A stretch of DNA of 64,000 nucleotides from Aeromonas simiae (GTDB lineage Bacteria; Pseudomonadota; Gammaproteobacteria; Enterobacterales; Aeromonadaceae). The stretch spans positions 1 to 64,000 of the forward strand of contig NZ_CDBY01000077.1 in assembly GCF_000820125.1 (NCBI RefSeq), given 5' to 3'. Positions 21,257 to 30,834 of the stretch are shown here, one piece after another. Position numbers and translations under genes: made by a program. The notes below the pieces were generated by a model, which ran no database searches, had not been told where the DNA came from, and saw nothing but the letters and a program-made list of their open reading frames with translations. Position 1 is the first letter of the stretch. Each line of letters starts with the position of its first letter.

Positions 21257-22687
21257 TTAGATGCGAAGACCTTGTAATGCCTGTCCAAGCTCGTTGGCGG
21301 TGGCTTTGATCCCCTGGGTGCCGGCGACCGAGGCGCTGGCGGACTCCTCCACTGCGCCTGCTTCACCGCGCACCAACTCGAGGTGGTGGGCAATATCGGC
21401 CGCGACGGCACTCTGCTGCTCCGAGGCGGTGGCTATCTGGGCGCTCATGTCGCAGACATTGGCGCTGTGACGGCTGATCCGCTCGATATCGTCTCCGACC
21501 TGGCTGATGAGCGCCCGGCTGTCGGCGGCGCGTACCACCGTCTTCTCCATCAGATCGTTGAGGATGGTGGTGCCCTGCTGCAACGCTTCGATCATCTGCT
21601 GGATCTCCACCGTCGCCTGCTGGGTGCGTCCGGCCAGGGTGCGCACCTCATCGGCAACGACGGCAAAACCGCGCCCCTGCTCGCCGGCGCGGGCCGCCTC
21701 GATGGCGGCGTTGAGCGCCAACAGGTTGGTTTGCTGGGAGATGGCATTGATGACGCCGATCACCTCGCTGATGCGCGAGGTATTGTGGGTGAGTTTATCC
21801 ACCGCTTGGGAGGCGTTGCCTATCTCATCGGCCAGCGCCCGGATGGCGGCAATGGTCTGGCCGACGCGTTCGGCACTGCGGGCGGCATCATCGCTCGACT
21901 CGCGGGTCTGATTGAGCGTCTCATCGGCATTGCGGGCGACCTCGCGGATGGCCGCCGACATCTGCTCCATGGCGGCGGCCAGCGAATCCATGTGGTGGCG
22001 CTGGGAGAGGGCCAGCTGCTGCCCACCGGCCGAGTGGTCACGGAACTCATCGGCGGCCATGTCGAGTGCCTCGGCTGAGGCCTCGACCAACTGCACAATC
22101 TTGTGCTGGCGCGTGGTGAAGCGATCGATACTGGCGGCCAGCACCGAGAATTCGTCGCGCACCGGCAGGAAGTTGAGGCGGAAGGTGAGATCCCCGTCAG
22201 CCACGGTTTGCAATGCCCGGTTGGTGGAGTAGAGGGCTCCCGAGACAAAGGTCATCAGATAGTGGGTGATGAGGGCCATGGCGCCACTTAAGATGACGAT
22301 GAGGGTCAGCAGTGAGCCCTGCTCCTGCCACATGGAGTAGGCCGAGGTGTCGAGCGTGCCGACCACCATGCTGGCCTCGGCGGCGGGGGCTGCATAGCTC
22401 AGGGTGCCGCTGCGCTCCTCAAAGCCGGCTGTGGCGCCCTGTTGCAGGGTGAAGCCGGCCGGCAGACGCAAGCTAGGTTGCTGGGCCAGCAGGGTGGCAA
22501 CGTTTTCAACCTGAAGCTGAAGGGATTGGCTACGCAGCGCCATCTCTTGCTGGTGGTTCGCTCGCAGCAGCAGTATGGTCAGAAGAGCGATCACCAGCAG
22601 GGGAAACCAGAAGGTGATCATGAATTTCTCACGGATGGTGAGGCGAATGAGATAACGGTCAATCCATCTGAACTTGACTTCTTTCAT
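21257..22687 (-). CDS. Methyl-accepting chemotaxis protein
   Basis: 476-residue chemoreceptor. A membrane helix at about residues 20-42 ([16 protein letters not shown]) is followed by a short periplasmic loop of about 85 residues and a second helix at about 130-155 ([20 protein letters not shown]). A HAMP-type linker follows, then the long cytoplasmic coiled-coil signalling domain with the hairpin tip [25 protein letters not shown]. The sensor loop is much shorter than a 4-helix-bundle or CACHE domain and shows no recognisable ligand motif. The start was set at the ATG at 22687 (MKEVKF), 10 codons into the longest frame. It has its own terminator downstream. Confidence 0.9.
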   Translation of the reverse strand: MKEVKFRWIDRYLIRLTIREKFMITFWFPLLVIALLTILLLRANHQQEMALRSQSLQLQVENVATLLAQQPSLRLPAGFTLQQGATAGFEERSGTLSYAAPAAEASMVVGTLDTSAYSMWQEQGSLLTLIVILSGAMALITHYLMTFVSGALYSTNRALQTVADGDLTFRLNFLPVRDEFSVLAASIDRFTTRQHKIVQLVEASAEALDMAADEFRDHSAGGQQLALSQRHHMDSLAAAMEQMSAAIREVARNADETLNQTRESSDDAARSAERVGQTIAAIRALADEIGNASQAVDKLTHNTSRISEVIGVINAISQQTNLLALNAAIEAARAGEQGRGFAVVADEVRTLAGRTQQATVEIQQMIEALQQGTTILNDLMEKTVVRAADSRALISQVGDDIERISRHSANVCDMSAQIATASEQQSAVAADIAHHLELVRGEAGAVEESASASVAGTQGIKATANELGQALQGLRI

Positions 22688-22776
22688 AATAGGGACGGGT
22701 CCTAGTTGGCAATCCATTGACAGCGGTACAGCATTATCGCCCTCCGCGGGGCAATCTTAATGAGAAGGGTGACGAA

Positions 22777-23049
22777 ATGGGAGAGCAATCGTTTATCGTG
22801 CGGGTATACGGGGTGGTGCAGGGGGTGGGGTTTCGTTACTTCACCCGCGAGCAGGCCTTGCGTCGCAAGCTGCGCGGTCATGCCTACAACCTGGCGGACG
22901 GCTCGGTTGAGGTGTGGATTGCCGGCCAGCGTGAACAGGTGCAGAGCATGCTGAGCTGGCTCGAGCGTGGCCCACGTACCGCGCAGGTGAGCCACATCGA
23001 GGTCACCGAATGCGACGCCTTGCCACCTCCGGGTTTTCACACCAACTGA
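22777..23049 (+). CDS. acyP: Acylphosphatase
   Basis: 90-residue acylphosphatase (E. coli YccX is 92), hydrolysing acyl phosphates such as acetyl phosphate or carbamoyl phosphate in the cytosol. Catalytic Arg20 in GVVQGVGFRYFTREQA and Asn38 in AYNLADGSVEVW are present. The start at 22777 (MGEQSF) was chosen over a frame 20 codons longer because of GAGAAGGG upstream and family length. It is divergent from the chemoreceptor and is followed after 4 bases by the CHAD gene. Confidence 0.93.
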   Translation: MGEQSFIVRVYGVVQGVGFRYFTREQALRRKLRGHAYNLADGSVEVWIAGQREQVQSMLSWLERGPRTAQVSHIEVTECDALPPPGFHTN

Positions 23050-23053
23050 TGGC

Positions 23054-24049
23054 ATGATCATGGAGCGAGAGCGGAAAGTGATCAGCGGCTTCCTGGCGGC
23101 CCATGCCACCCTGACGCAGGAGGCGAGCGAGACGGCGGTGCACGGCTATCGCATCGCCGCCCGCCGGTTGCAATCCTTGCTCGCCCTGTGGCGCCCGCTT
23201 ATCTACAAGCCAAAGCTGGAGCGGCGCCTGGCGCGGGCCATCAATCGCCTCTCGGCCCTGCGCGATGCCCAGGTGCATGCCTTGCGATTTGGCGGCGAGG
23301 TGCAGGTTGCCTCGCGCAAGCTGGGGCTGCCGGATCTTTTTGCCGATCTGCGTGACTGGTGCCAGCGCTGCGAGGAGTGGGGATGTCAGCCCAGAGTGGG
23401 GGAGATCTACGCCATGTATCTGGGGCAGGGGTTGCTCGAGCATATCGATATTGAGGGGCGCTGGACACCGCGCCATTGGCATCGCTTGCGCCTGATGGTC
23501 AAGGAGGCGCGCTATGGCTGCGAGCTGCTGGTACAGGGCGGACAGGCTTCCCCCTCCTGGCTGGCGGGGCTGAGTGAGTGGCAGGAGCGGTTGGGCCAGT
23601 TGCAGGATCGCCGCCAATGGCTCAAGCGCCTGCCCGAGGAGGCGTTAAAGGATGAAGAGCGGGCGGCGAGGCAGCAGACACTCGAGCGACAGATGAAGAT
23701 ACGCTGCCGCGAACTGGCATCATGGTTGCCGGCCTTGCGCGAGTTGGCGCTCAAGCTGCTGCGAAGCGAAGCGGCGCGGCAGCGGGGTAACCAGGCGTTA
23801 TCACAAGAAAAAAGAAGAGAAAAAAAAGAAGGGGCCAAAAGGCCCCTTTTTGCTAGCGCTATCCGCGATACGAGTTACTTGACCCGCATGCCGGGCTGCG
23901 CCCCTTCCTGGGGCTCGAGGATCCAGAGATCCTTGCCGCCGGGGCCGGCAGCCAGCACCATCCCTTCAGACATGCCAAAGCGCATTTTGCGCGGAGCCAG
24001 GTTGGCCACCATCACGGTCAACTTGCCTTCCAGATCTTCGGGGTTGTAG
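23054..24049 (+). CDS. CHAD-domain protein with unusual 3' read-through
   Basis: CHAD domains are helical, histidine-rich modules that bind polyphosphate. The first 250 residues fit ([55 protein letters not shown]). The frame then continues through an A-rich tract (23813-23830) and a strong terminator hairpin, and overlaps the 3' end of metG on the opposite strand by 175 bases. The last 70 or so residues are therefore unlikely to belong to the domain. A -1 shift in the A-run would stop at 23854-23856, just after the hairpin. Polyphosphate binding is family knowledge, not shown here. Confidence 0.7.
   Translation: MIMERERKVISGFLAAHATLTQEASETAVHGYRIAARRLQSLLALWRPLIYKPKLERRLARAINRLSALRDAQVHALRFGGEVQVASRKLGLPDLFADLRDWCQRCEEWGCQPRVGEIYAMYLGQGLLEHIDIEGRWTPRHWHRLRLMVKEARYGCELLVQGGQASPSWLAGLSEWQERLGQLQDRRQWLKRLPEEALKDEERAARQQTLERQMKIRCRELASWLPALRELALKLLRSEAARQRGNQALSQEKRREKKEGAKRPLFASAIRDTSYLTRMPGCAPSWGSRIQRSLPPGPAASTIPSDMPKRILRGARLATITVNLPSRSSGL
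23829..23851. terminator. Bidirectional terminator between CHAD gene and metG
   Basis: Stem AAGGGGCC / GGCCCCTT with an AAAA loop, preceded by A-rich and followed by T-rich sequence. It lies between two convergent genes, although the CHAD frame reads through it. Confidence 0.8.
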
Positions 24050-25908
24050 GCGGACTTGATGCCGGCAAATACCTGACGGGTCTCACCGCCGATGTCGAGC
24101 TGCAACTTCAGCAACTTGTCGGCTTCCGGTACGGCTTCGGCTTTTTTGATCAGCGCCACGCGCAGGTCAATCTTGGCAAAGTCGTCATAGCTGATGGTCT
24201 CGCTGATGGGGTCGTCCGCCAGCGGGCCGGTCACCTTCGGTGCCTGCTCCTTGGCCAGATCCTCTTTGGAGGCCTCGATCATGGCCTCAATCTTGGTCGG
24301 CTCGATGCGGGAGAAGAGCGCCTTGAACGGGGCGACGGTGTGACTGACCAGTGGCGCTGCGATGCCATCCCAGGTCAGGGTCTCACCGAGGAAGGCCTCG
24401 GCGCGCGCGGCCAGCTCAGGCATGACGGGCTTGAGGTAGGCCATCAGCACCCGGAACAGGTTGATACCGACCGAGCAGACCGCTTGCAGCTGGGCGTCAG
24501 CTCCTTCCTGCTTGGCAATCACCCAGGGCGCCTTGTCGTCGACATAGCGGTTGGCCTTGTCGGCCAGCGCCATGATCTCGCGGATGGCACGGCTGAACTC
24601 GCGGCTCTCGTAGGCCTCGCTGATGGCGGTGCGGGCATTGGCAAACTCGGCGTAGAGTTCGGGCTCGGCGCAGCTGGCTGCCAGCTGGCCGTCAAAACGC
24701 TTGGCAATAAAGCCGGCGTTGCGAGAAGCCAGGTTAACCAGCTTGTTGACCACGTCGGCGTTTACCCGCTGCACGAAATCATCGAGGTTGAGATCGAGAT
24801 CGTCGATACGGCTGTTGAGCTTGGCGGCGTAGTAGTAACGCAGGCACTCAGGATCCAGGTGGTTGAGGTAAGTGGACGCCTTGATGAAGGTGCCCTTGGA
24901 TTTGGACATCTTGGCGCCATTGACCGTCACATAACCGTGCACGTTGACCTTGGTCGGCTTGCGAAAACCCGCCCCTTCGAGCATGGCCGGCCAGAACAGG
25001 CAGTGGAAGTAGGCGATGTCCTTGCCGATGAAGTGATAGAGCTCGGCGTCGGAGTCGGCTTTCCAGTAGCTGTCAAAGTCGATGTCGCCACGCTTGTTGC
25101 ACAGGTTCTTGAACGAGGCCATGTAGCCGATGGGGGCATCGAGCCAGACGTAGAAGTACTTGCCCGGCGCGCCGGGAATTTCGAAGCCGAAGTAGGGGGC
25201 ATCGCGGGTGATGTCCCATTGCTGCAGGCCGCTTTCGAACCACTCCTGCATCTTGTTGGCCATCTCTTCTTGGATGGCACCGGAGCCGCGTACCCAGCCG
25301 GCCAGCCAGGTTTCGAACTGGGGCAGGTCGAAAAAGAAGTGCTCGGAGTCCTTCATCACCGGGGTCGCGCCGGAGACGGCGGATTTGGGGTCGATGAGTT
25401 CGGTCGGGCTGTAGGTGGCGCCGCACGCGTCACAGTTGTCGCCGTACTGATCCGGAGACTTGCACTTGGGGCAGGTGCCCTTGACGAAGCGATCCGGCAG
25501 GAACATGGCCTTTTCCGGATCGAACAGCTGGGAGATGGTACGGCTCTTTATCTTGCCGCTCTCTTGCAGGCGGGTATAGATGAGCTCGGCCAAGGCGCGG
25601 TTCTCGTCGCTGTGGGTCGAGTGGTAGTTGTCGAAGCTGATATGAAAGCCACCGAAATCGGCCTGATGCTCCTCGGAGACCCGGGCAATCATCTCTTCGG
25701 GGGCGATTCCCATCTGCTGGGCCTTGAGCATGATCGGTGTGCCGTGGGCATCGTCGGCGCAGATGAAGTGCACCTGATGGCCACGCATTCGCTGATAACG
25801 AACCCAGATATCGGCCTGGATGTGCTCGAGCATGTGGCCGAGGTGGATGGAGCCGTTGGCATAGGGGAGGGCGCAGGTTACCAGAATTTTACGGGGATCA
25901 GTTGCCAT
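23875..25908 (-). CDS. metG: Methionyl-tRNA synthetase
   Basis: 677 residues with the chosen ATG at 25908 ([19 protein letters not shown]), exactly the E. coli MetG length; the frame is open 15 codons further but without support. It charges tRNA-Met with methionine. Visible are the HIGH-type motif in [13 protein letters not shown] in [11 protein letters not shown], the zinc-knuckle cysteines [18 protein letters not shown], and a C-terminal tRNA-binding/dimerisation domain ([23 protein letters not shown]). It is divergent from apbC. Confidence 0.98.
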   Translation of the reverse strand: MATDPRKILVTCALPYANGSIHLGHMLEHIQADIWVRYQRMRGHQVHFICADDAHGTPIMLKAQQMGIAPEEMIARVSEEHQADFGGFHISFDNYHSTHSDENRALAELIYTRLQESGKIKSRTISQLFDPEKAMFLPDRFVKGTCPKCKSPDQYGDNCDACGATYSPTELIDPKSAVSGATPVMKDSEHFFFDLPQFETWLAGWVRGSGAIQEEMANKMQEWFESGLQQWDITRDAPYFGFEIPGAPGKYFYVWLDAPIGYMASFKNLCNKRGDIDFDSYWKADSDAELYHFIGKDIAYFHCLFWPAMLEGAGFRKPTKVNVHGYVTVNGAKMSKSKGTFIKASTYLNHLDPECLRYYYAAKLNSRIDDLDLNLDDFVQRVNADVVNKLVNLASRNAGFIAKRFDGQLAASCAEPELYAEFANARTAISEAYESREFSRAIREIMALADKANRYVDDKAPWVIAKQEGADAQLQAVCSVGINLFRVLMAYLKPVMPELAARAEAFLGETLTWDGIAAPLVSHTVAPFKALFSRIEPTKIEAMIEASKEDLAKEQAPKVTGPLADDPISETISYDDFAKIDLRVALIKKAEAVPEADKLLKLQLDIGGETRQVFAGIKSAYNPEDLEGKLTVMVANLAPRKMRFGMSEGMVLAAGPGGKDLWILEPQEGAQPGMRVK

Positions 25909-26077
25909 AATGCGTTCTTGATATGCTGATTTGAGTGTTAGAGTGCCGGACATGTTACCCGAAATCGGCCGGATCTGCCTAGCATCGCCACTTGACCGGG
26001 CCGGGGAACGTCTTCATTACTATGCTCGTGAGCATATTTATCAGACACAACCACCAAAAAGTGGGGAACAAAGAGTG

Positions 26078-27154
26078 ATGGATGCAGTAAAGCGGATATT
26101 GGCCGAATTTAAACCGAAATCGTGGGGCGCAGACCTGATGGCGGCGCACCTTATTAGCGGGCTCTCGCTTGAGCAAGGGCAGCTCACCATCAGCCTCAGT
26201 CTGCCGTTTGCCGGCACCGGCTGGCTCGAGTCGATGAAAGAAGAGTGCGAGCCACGCCTGCGTCAACTCGAAGGGGTACAGCACATCGAGTGGCAGATCG
26301 CCTGTGACGTGGCGGCCATGCCGCGTGCCGGTAACCTGCCGGCGGTGCAAGGGGTGCGCAACATTCTGGTGGTCGCGTCAGGCAAGGGCGGGGTAGGCAA
26401 ATCCACCACGGCGGTGAACCTGGCGCTGGCGCTCAAGAGCGAAGGGGCTCGGGTTGCACTGCTCGATGCTGACATCTATGGCCCCTCCGTGCCCATCATG
26501 ACGGGAACCCAGTCGCAGCGCCCGGTCAGTTACGACGGCAAGTTGATGGAGCCGGTGATGGCTTGCGGCATCGGCTGCAACAGCATCGGTTATCTGGTCG
26601 ACGAGCAGGATGCCACCATCTGGCGCGGCCCCATGGCGAGCAAGGCGCTGTCGCAGATCCTGCATGAGACCCGCTGGGGCGAGGTGGACTATCTGGTGGT
26701 CGACATGCCGCCCGGCACCGGCGATATCCAGCTCACCATGGCCCAGCAGGTGCCCACCTCGGGGGCGCTCATCGTCACCACGCCCCAGGACGTGGCGCTG
26801 GCCGATGCCCGCAAAGGGGTGGCCATGTTTAACAAGGTGGGGGTGCCGGTGCTTGGCGTGGTGGAGAACATGAGCTACCACATTTGCAGCGCCTGCGGCC
26901 ATCACGAGCCGTTGTTTGGCACCGGTGGTGGCCAGAAGATGGCCGAGCAGTATGGCATCAGCCTGCTCGGTCAGCTGCCGCTGCACATCGATATTCGCCA
27001 GCACATGGACGATGGCTGCCCGATCGTCTTTCGCTCGCCGGATCACCAGCTCTCCGAGAGTTATCGCAAACTGGCCCGCAACGTGGCGGCGGCCCTCTAT
27101 TTCAGTGGCAAGCCGGTGGCCACGCCGCTCTTTACCCGCCAGCTGGACGAATAG
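26078..27154 (+). CDS. apbC: Iron-sulfur cluster carrier protein ApbC (Mrp)
   Basis: 358-residue P-loop NTPase of the Mrp/ApbC family, which binds and transfers [4Fe-4S] clusters to target proteins in the cytosol. It shows a deviant Walker A GKGGVGKSTT, Walker B in LVVDMPPGTGD, and the cluster-binding CxxC in HICSACGHHEP. The start at 26078 (MDAVKR) gives near-family length; the frame is open 49 codons upstream but that part is intergenic in character. A short palindrome TATGCTC-GT-GAGCATA at 26021-26036 lies in the metG-apbC divergent region and could be an operator. A terminator follows. Confidence 0.95.
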   Translation: MDAVKRILAEFKPKSWGADLMAAHLISGLSLEQGQLTISLSLPFAGTGWLESMKEECEPRLRQLEGVQHIEWQIACDVAAMPRAGNLPAVQGVRNILVVASGKGGVGKSTTAVNLALALKSEGARVALLDADIYGPSVPIMTGTQSQRPVSYDGKLMEPVMACGIGCNSIGYLVDEQDATIWRGPMASKALSQILHETRWGEVDYLVVDMPPGTGDIQLTMAQQVPTSGALIVTTPQDVALADARKGVAMFNKVGVPVLGVVENMSYHICSACGHHEPLFGTGGGQKMAEQYGISLLGQLPLHIDIRQHMDDGCPIVFRSPDHQLSESYRKLARNVAAALYFSGKPVATPLFTRQLDE

Positions 27155-27184
27155 TACGCGAACGTCGCACCAGAAGGGCGTTGA

Positions 27185-27207
27185 GGGTGGGCATGGCCCA
27201 CCCTTTT
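27185..27207 (+). terminator. apbC terminator
   Basis: Stem GGGTGGGC / GCCCACCC with an ATG loop followed by TTTT. Confidence 0.8.
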
Positions 27208-27263
27208 CCATATAATGGATCGGTTTACACTGCTCATCGGCGCTCTTCTTTTAGGTATTTGTC

Positions 27264-27908
27264 ATGTCTGATACTCAACATTCGTGTGTGATCATCGGGA
27301 TCGCCGGGGCTTCTGCATCCGGTAAGAGCCTCATTGCCCAGACCATCTATGAAGAGCTGGTGGCTGAGCTGGGGGCTGGCGAGATCGGGGTGATCTCCGA
27401 AGACTGTTACTACAAGGATCAGTCCCACCTGACCATGGAAGAGCGGGTCAAGACCAACTATGACCATCCCAATGCGATGGATCACAGCCTGCTGGTGGAG
27501 CATCTGCAGTGTCTGGCCAGGGGCGAAGGGGTCAATATTCCCCAGTACTCCTACACGGAACATACCCGCAAGAGTGAAACCGTGCTCTTTGCCCCGCGTC
27601 GCGTCATCATCCTCGAGGGGATTTTGCTGCTCACCGATCCGCGTCTGCGCGAGCTGATGGATGCCTCCATCTTCATGGACACGCCACTCGATATCTGCCT
27701 CATCCGCCGTCTGGTGCGCGATGTACAAGAGCGCGGCCGCACCATGGAGTCGGTATTGCAGCAGTACCAGAAGACGGTGCGCCCCATGTTCTTGCAGTTT
27801 ATCGACCCGTCCAAGCAGTATGCCGACGTCATTGTGCCGCGCGGCGGCAAGAATCGCATCGCCATCGACATGCTCAAGGCGCGTATTCGCCACATGTTGA
27901 TCGGGTGA
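27264..27908 (+). CDS. udk: Uridine kinase
   Basis: 214-residue uridine/cytidine kinase of pyrimidine salvage, phosphorylating uridine to UMP (E. coli Udk 213). The P-loop GASASGKS is near the N-terminus, followed by [16 protein letters not shown] and [13 protein letters not shown], the nucleoside-binding segments, and by [19 protein letters not shown] hexamer at 27211-27216 could be its -10 element. It sits between apbC and dcd, each separated by a terminator. dcd also belongs to pyrimidine nucleotide metabolism. Confidence 0.97.
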   Translation: MSDTQHSCVIIGIAGASASGKSLIAQTIYEELVAELGAGEIGVISEDCYYKDQSHLTMEERVKTNYDHPNAMDHSLLVEHLQCLARGEGVNIPQYSYTEHTRKSETVLFAPRRVIILEGILLLTDPRLRELMDASIFMDTPLDICLIRRLVRDVQERGRTMESVLQQYQKTVRPMFLQFIDPSKQYADVIVPRGGKNRIAIDMLKARIRHMLIG

Positions 27909-27921
27909 CGGAATAGGGATG

Positions 27922-27945
27922 AGCCGGGGTCGCCCGGCTTTTTTT
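27922..27945 (+). terminator. udk terminator
   Basis: Stem GCCGGG / CCCGGC with a GTCG loop followed by seven T residues. dcd begins only about 20 bases later. Confidence 0.8.
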
Positions 27946-27963
27946 CAAGCTAATGGAGACGAT

Positions 27964-28545
27964 ATGCGCCTGTGTGATACCGACATCGAACGCTATCTGG
28001 ATGAAGGAAAAATCGTAATTGAGCCGCGCCCCGGCAGTGAGCGCATTAGTGGCGTCAGTGTTGACGTGTTGCTGGGCAATGCCTTCCGGGTGTTCCGTGA
28101 CCATACGGCGCCCTATATCGATCTGGGCGGCTCTAGCAGCGAGATGGCCGATGCCATCGATCGGGTGATGAGCGAGGAGATCCACATCGCCGATGGCGAT
28201 GCTTTCTTCCTGCACCCCGGTGAGCTGGCACTGGCGGTGACCTATGAGTCGGTCACCCTGCCAGCCAATCTGGTCGGCTGGCTCGATGGGCGCTCTTCTC
28301 TGGCCCGCCTTGGCCTGATGGTCCACGTGACGGCCCATCGTATCGATCCGGGTTGGTCCGGGCGGATTGTGCTGGAGTTCTACAACGGCGGTAAGCTGCC
28401 GCTGGCACTGCGTCCCAAGATGAAGATCGGTGCGCTGAACTTTGAAGTGCTCTCCGGTGAGGCGGCGCGCCCCTATAACAAGCGGGAAAATGCCAAGTAC
28501 AAGAGCCAACAGGGTGCGGTGGCCAGCCGGATCAGCCAAGACTGA
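27964..28545 (+). CDS. dcd: dCTP deaminase
   Basis: 193-residue dCTP deaminase with the chosen ATG at 27964 ([12 protein letters not shown]), identical in length to E. coli Dcd. It makes dUTP from dCTP as the main route to dTMP in enterobacteria-like organisms. Visible are [12 protein letters not shown] with the catalytic Glu, [27 protein letters not shown] (nucleotide-binding), and [24 protein letters not shown]. The frame is open 15 codons upstream through the udk terminator, which argues against the longer version. GGAGACGAT precedes the start. Confidence 0.97.
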   Translation: MRLCDTDIERYLDEGKIVIEPRPGSERISGVSVDVLLGNAFRVFRDHTAPYIDLGGSSSEMADAIDRVMSEEIHIADGDAFFLHPGELALAVTYESVTLPANLVGWLDGRSSLARLGLMVHVTAHRIDPGWSGRIVLEFYNGGKLPLALRPKMKIGALNFEVLSGEAARPYNKRENAKYKSQQGAVASRISQD

Positions 28546-28582
28546 GTCTGGTTGTGGCTAAATAATTAATCACCCCTGACCC

Positions 28583-28619
28583 CAAGTGGCAGGCGCTGTC
28601 GCGTTTGCCACTTTTTTTT
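28583..28619 (+). terminator. dcd terminator
   Basis: AAGTGGCA / TGCCACTT stem with an internal GC-rich loop, followed by eight T residues. Confidence 0.85.
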
Positions 28620-28643
28620 GTCATAAAAAAATTGATCTTGGCC

Positions 28644-28672
28644 CTGTTCATGATCCTGTCATCTGGCATAAT
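28644..28672 (+). promoter_or_regulatory. Candidate pitA promoter with Pho-box-like repeats
   Basis: Two copies of a CTGTCAT-like sequence (CTGTTCA at 28644-28650, CTGTCAT at 28656-28662) are followed by CATAAT (28667-28672), with no good -35. The spacing is 12 rather than the 11 bases of a canonical PhoB box, so PhoB control is only a possibility. Confidence 0.35.
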
Positions 28673-28705
28673 CCGCGCACTTCCTAAACGAGGTGTACAT
28701 TCATA

Positions 28706-30175
28706 ATGTTTGCAATCTTTGAAGGGATGAACCTGTGGCTGGCCCTTGGGCTGGTATTGTCCGTTGTCTTCGTGTTGGCCTATGAATTCATCAATGGCTT
28801 CCACGATACAGCCAATGCGGTCGCCACCGTGATCTACACCAAAGCGATGCCGGCACACATTGCCGTCGTCTCCTCCGGCATCTTCAACTTCTTTGGAGTG
28901 ATGTTTGGCGGTCTTGGTGTGGCTTACGCCATCGTTCATCTGCTCCCCATCGACCTGCTGCTCGGCATGGACTCGCGTCAGGGGCTGGTCATGATCTTCT
29001 CCCTCCTTTTCTCTGCCATTGCCTGGAACCTGGGCACCTGGTATCTCGGCATTCCGGCCTCCAGCTCTCACACCCTGATCGGTTCGATCCTGGGGGTGGG
29101 TGGTGCCTATGCCTGGCTGGTACATAAGCCGCTGAATGAAGGGATTAACATCAGCAAGGCGATCGACATCATGTTGTCACTGATTGTGTCGCCGACAGTG
29201 GGGTTCATTCTCGCTGCCATCTTGCTGTTTGTGATGAAGAAGATCTGGACCGGTCACAAGATCCACAAGACCCCGGAAGAGCGTCTCAAGGTCGATGGCA
29301 AGAAGCACCCGCCGTTTTGGGCCCGCCTGACCCTGGTTGCTTCGGCCATGGGGGTGAGCTTCGTGCATGGCTCCAACGATGGTCAGAAGGGGATTGGTCT
29401 GCTGATGTTGGTGCTGATCTGCATGGCGCCGGCCCATTTTGCGCTGAACATGAGCAGCAGTGCCTACCATCTGGATCGTACCCAGGACGCCGCCAACCGG
29501 ATTGCCGAGCTGTACTGGCGCAACCAGGAGCAGGTAAAGCAAGTGGTCGACTTCAGCAAGGAGGGGAAATCCAGTCCCGAGCTGATGGAGCACTGCACTG
29601 CCGGGGATGCGTTGCCGAACATTGCGACACTGGACAACCGTCTTGGCAAGGCGCGTACCTATGCTGACATGAGTCTGGAAGATCGCCGTGAGGTGCGTCG
29701 CCTGTTGCTGTGCATCGACGATACCGCCAAGAAGGTCTCCAAGCTGCCGCTGCCGGCCAAGGAGCTGAGCGATCTCGCCATCTGGCGTAAGGATCTCATC
29801 GCCACGGCCGAATACGCTCCGACCTGGGTCATCGTCTCCATCGCTCTGGCGCTGGGTTGCGGTACCATGGTGGGTTGGCGTCGTATCGTGCATACGGTCG
29901 GTGAGAAGATCGGCTCCAAGGGGATGACCTATAGCCAGGGGATTGCGGCTCAAATCACCGCAGCCAGCGCCATCGGTGTCGCCAGTGTCACCGGGATGCC
30001 GGTATCCACCACCCACGTGCTCTCGTCTGCGGTGGCGGGGACCATGGTTGCGAATCGTTCCGGGCTACAGACCCAGACCATCAAGACCATCCTGATGGCG
30101 TGGATCCTGACGTTACCGCTGACCATGGCTCTTTCTGCTGGGCTGTTCTTGGCGGCTCATGCCTTGTTTGCCTGA
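28706..30175 (+). CDS. pitA: Low-affinity inorganic phosphate transporter Pit
   Basis: 489-residue inner-membrane metal-phosphate/proton symporter (E. coli PitA 499). The two inverted repeats of the PHO4 fold are clear: EFINGFHDTANAVATVIYT with GIFNFFGVMFGG near the N-terminus, and GSNDGQKGIGLLML plus ASVTGMPVSTTHVLSSAVAGTM in the second half. They are separated by a long hydrophilic loop (about 255-365). About ten membrane segments can be traced. It is monocistronic, between the dcd terminator and its own. Confidence 0.95.
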   Translation: MFAIFEGMNLWLALGLVLSVVFVLAYEFINGFHDTANAVATVIYTKAMPAHIAVVSSGIFNFFGVMFGGLGVAYAIVHLLPIDLLLGMDSRQGLVMIFSLLFSAIAWNLGTWYLGIPASSSHTLIGSILGVGGAYAWLVHKPLNEGINISKAIDIMLSLIVSPTVGFILAAILLFVMKKIWTGHKIHKTPEERLKVDGKKHPPFWARLTLVASAMGVSFVHGSNDGQKGIGLLMLVLICMAPAHFALNMSSSAYHLDRTQDAANRIAELYWRNQEQVKQVVDFSKEGKSSPELMEHCTAGDALPNIATLDNRLGKARTYADMSLEDRREVRRLLLCIDDTAKKVSKLPLPAKELSDLAIWRKDLIATAEYAPTWVIVSIALALGCGTMVGWRRIVHTVGEKIGSKGMTYSQGIAAQITAASAIGVASVTGMPVSTTHVLSSAVAGTMVANRSGLQTQTIKTILMAWILTLPLTMALSAGLFLAAHALFA

Positions 30176-30194
30176 ATCAGAGAGTTGTGATGAA

Positions 30195-30222
30195 GACCGG
30201 CGCCTTGTGCGCCGGTTTTTTT
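30195..30222 (+). terminator. pitA terminator
   Basis: Stem ACCGGCGC / GCGCCGGT with a short loop followed by seven T residues. Confidence 0.85.
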
Positions 30223-30224
30223 AT

Positions 30225-30780
30225 GGGCGAATGGCAAAACAGATGCAGATCAAAGGATATTGGTATTATATGCCATCACACAAGAGTGTGGAATTACACA
30301 TTAATACCAACAGCGCTCCACATTTCCGACCTCCTAAACCTTGTAAAACAGTTCTCTACGATAGAGGGGAACAAACGTCTTCATGGCTCGAAGCGAAAGG
30401 CAAAGGCGCATCATGACGTGGAGAGCGCGGAACTATCGGATTGGCAGAGCCATAGGGAAAACCAGGTGGGGAAGGGGTGGGTAAATCCTTCTTACACTGG
30501 CGCGTTGATTCGTTTGTATCTGGTGAGTGGCGGCAAGAATCCTACGCCTTGAGGGCGGTGGTGCCGTTGTCCGCCGTGTGATTGCAACTCATGGCTGAAT
30601 TCGAGGGCAAACTAGGGCAGGGGGCGTGATCCGCATAGCCAATGATGATGGGGACTTGGGGAAACGCGCTTGGTGGGGCCATCTTGGCTGGGTAGCGCTG
30701 GCCGGTTGTCGCATTCCCTAGCGACCTAACCCGATGGAGTTGGCTCAGTCATCGCGCCATCGGCGAGCACAGGGGATACA
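30225..30780. other. Intergenic stretch without a convincing gene
   Basis: About 555 bases between the pitA and rne terminators. Short open frames exist on both strands but none has a ribosome binding site, coding bias or recognisable protein. The first 250 bases are AT-richer than the surroundings. Nothing in it is assignable; a small RNA cannot be excluded from sequence alone. Confidence 0.5.
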
Positions 30781-30784
30781 TAAA

Positions 30785-30812
30785 AAAAGAGCCACCCTGA
30801 GGTGGCTCTTTT
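30785..30812 (-). terminator. rne terminator
   Basis: Stem AGAGCCACC / GGTGGCTCT with a CTGA loop; T-run on the minus strand. It lies 23 bases beyond the rne stop. Confidence 0.85.
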
Positions 30813-30834
30813 ACGGCTCTGACAAATCAGAGGA

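Noticed and set aside
21187..21411. 75-codon extension of RlmI
   Set aside because: Passes through the chemoreceptor terminator and 3' end; the family start is at 21186.
24340..25929. 529-codon open frame opposite metG
   Set aside because: Antisense shadow; the conserved MetG motifs lie on the other strand.
30159..30416. 85-codon frame after pitA
   Set aside because: Starts inside pitA, runs through its terminator and has no coding character.
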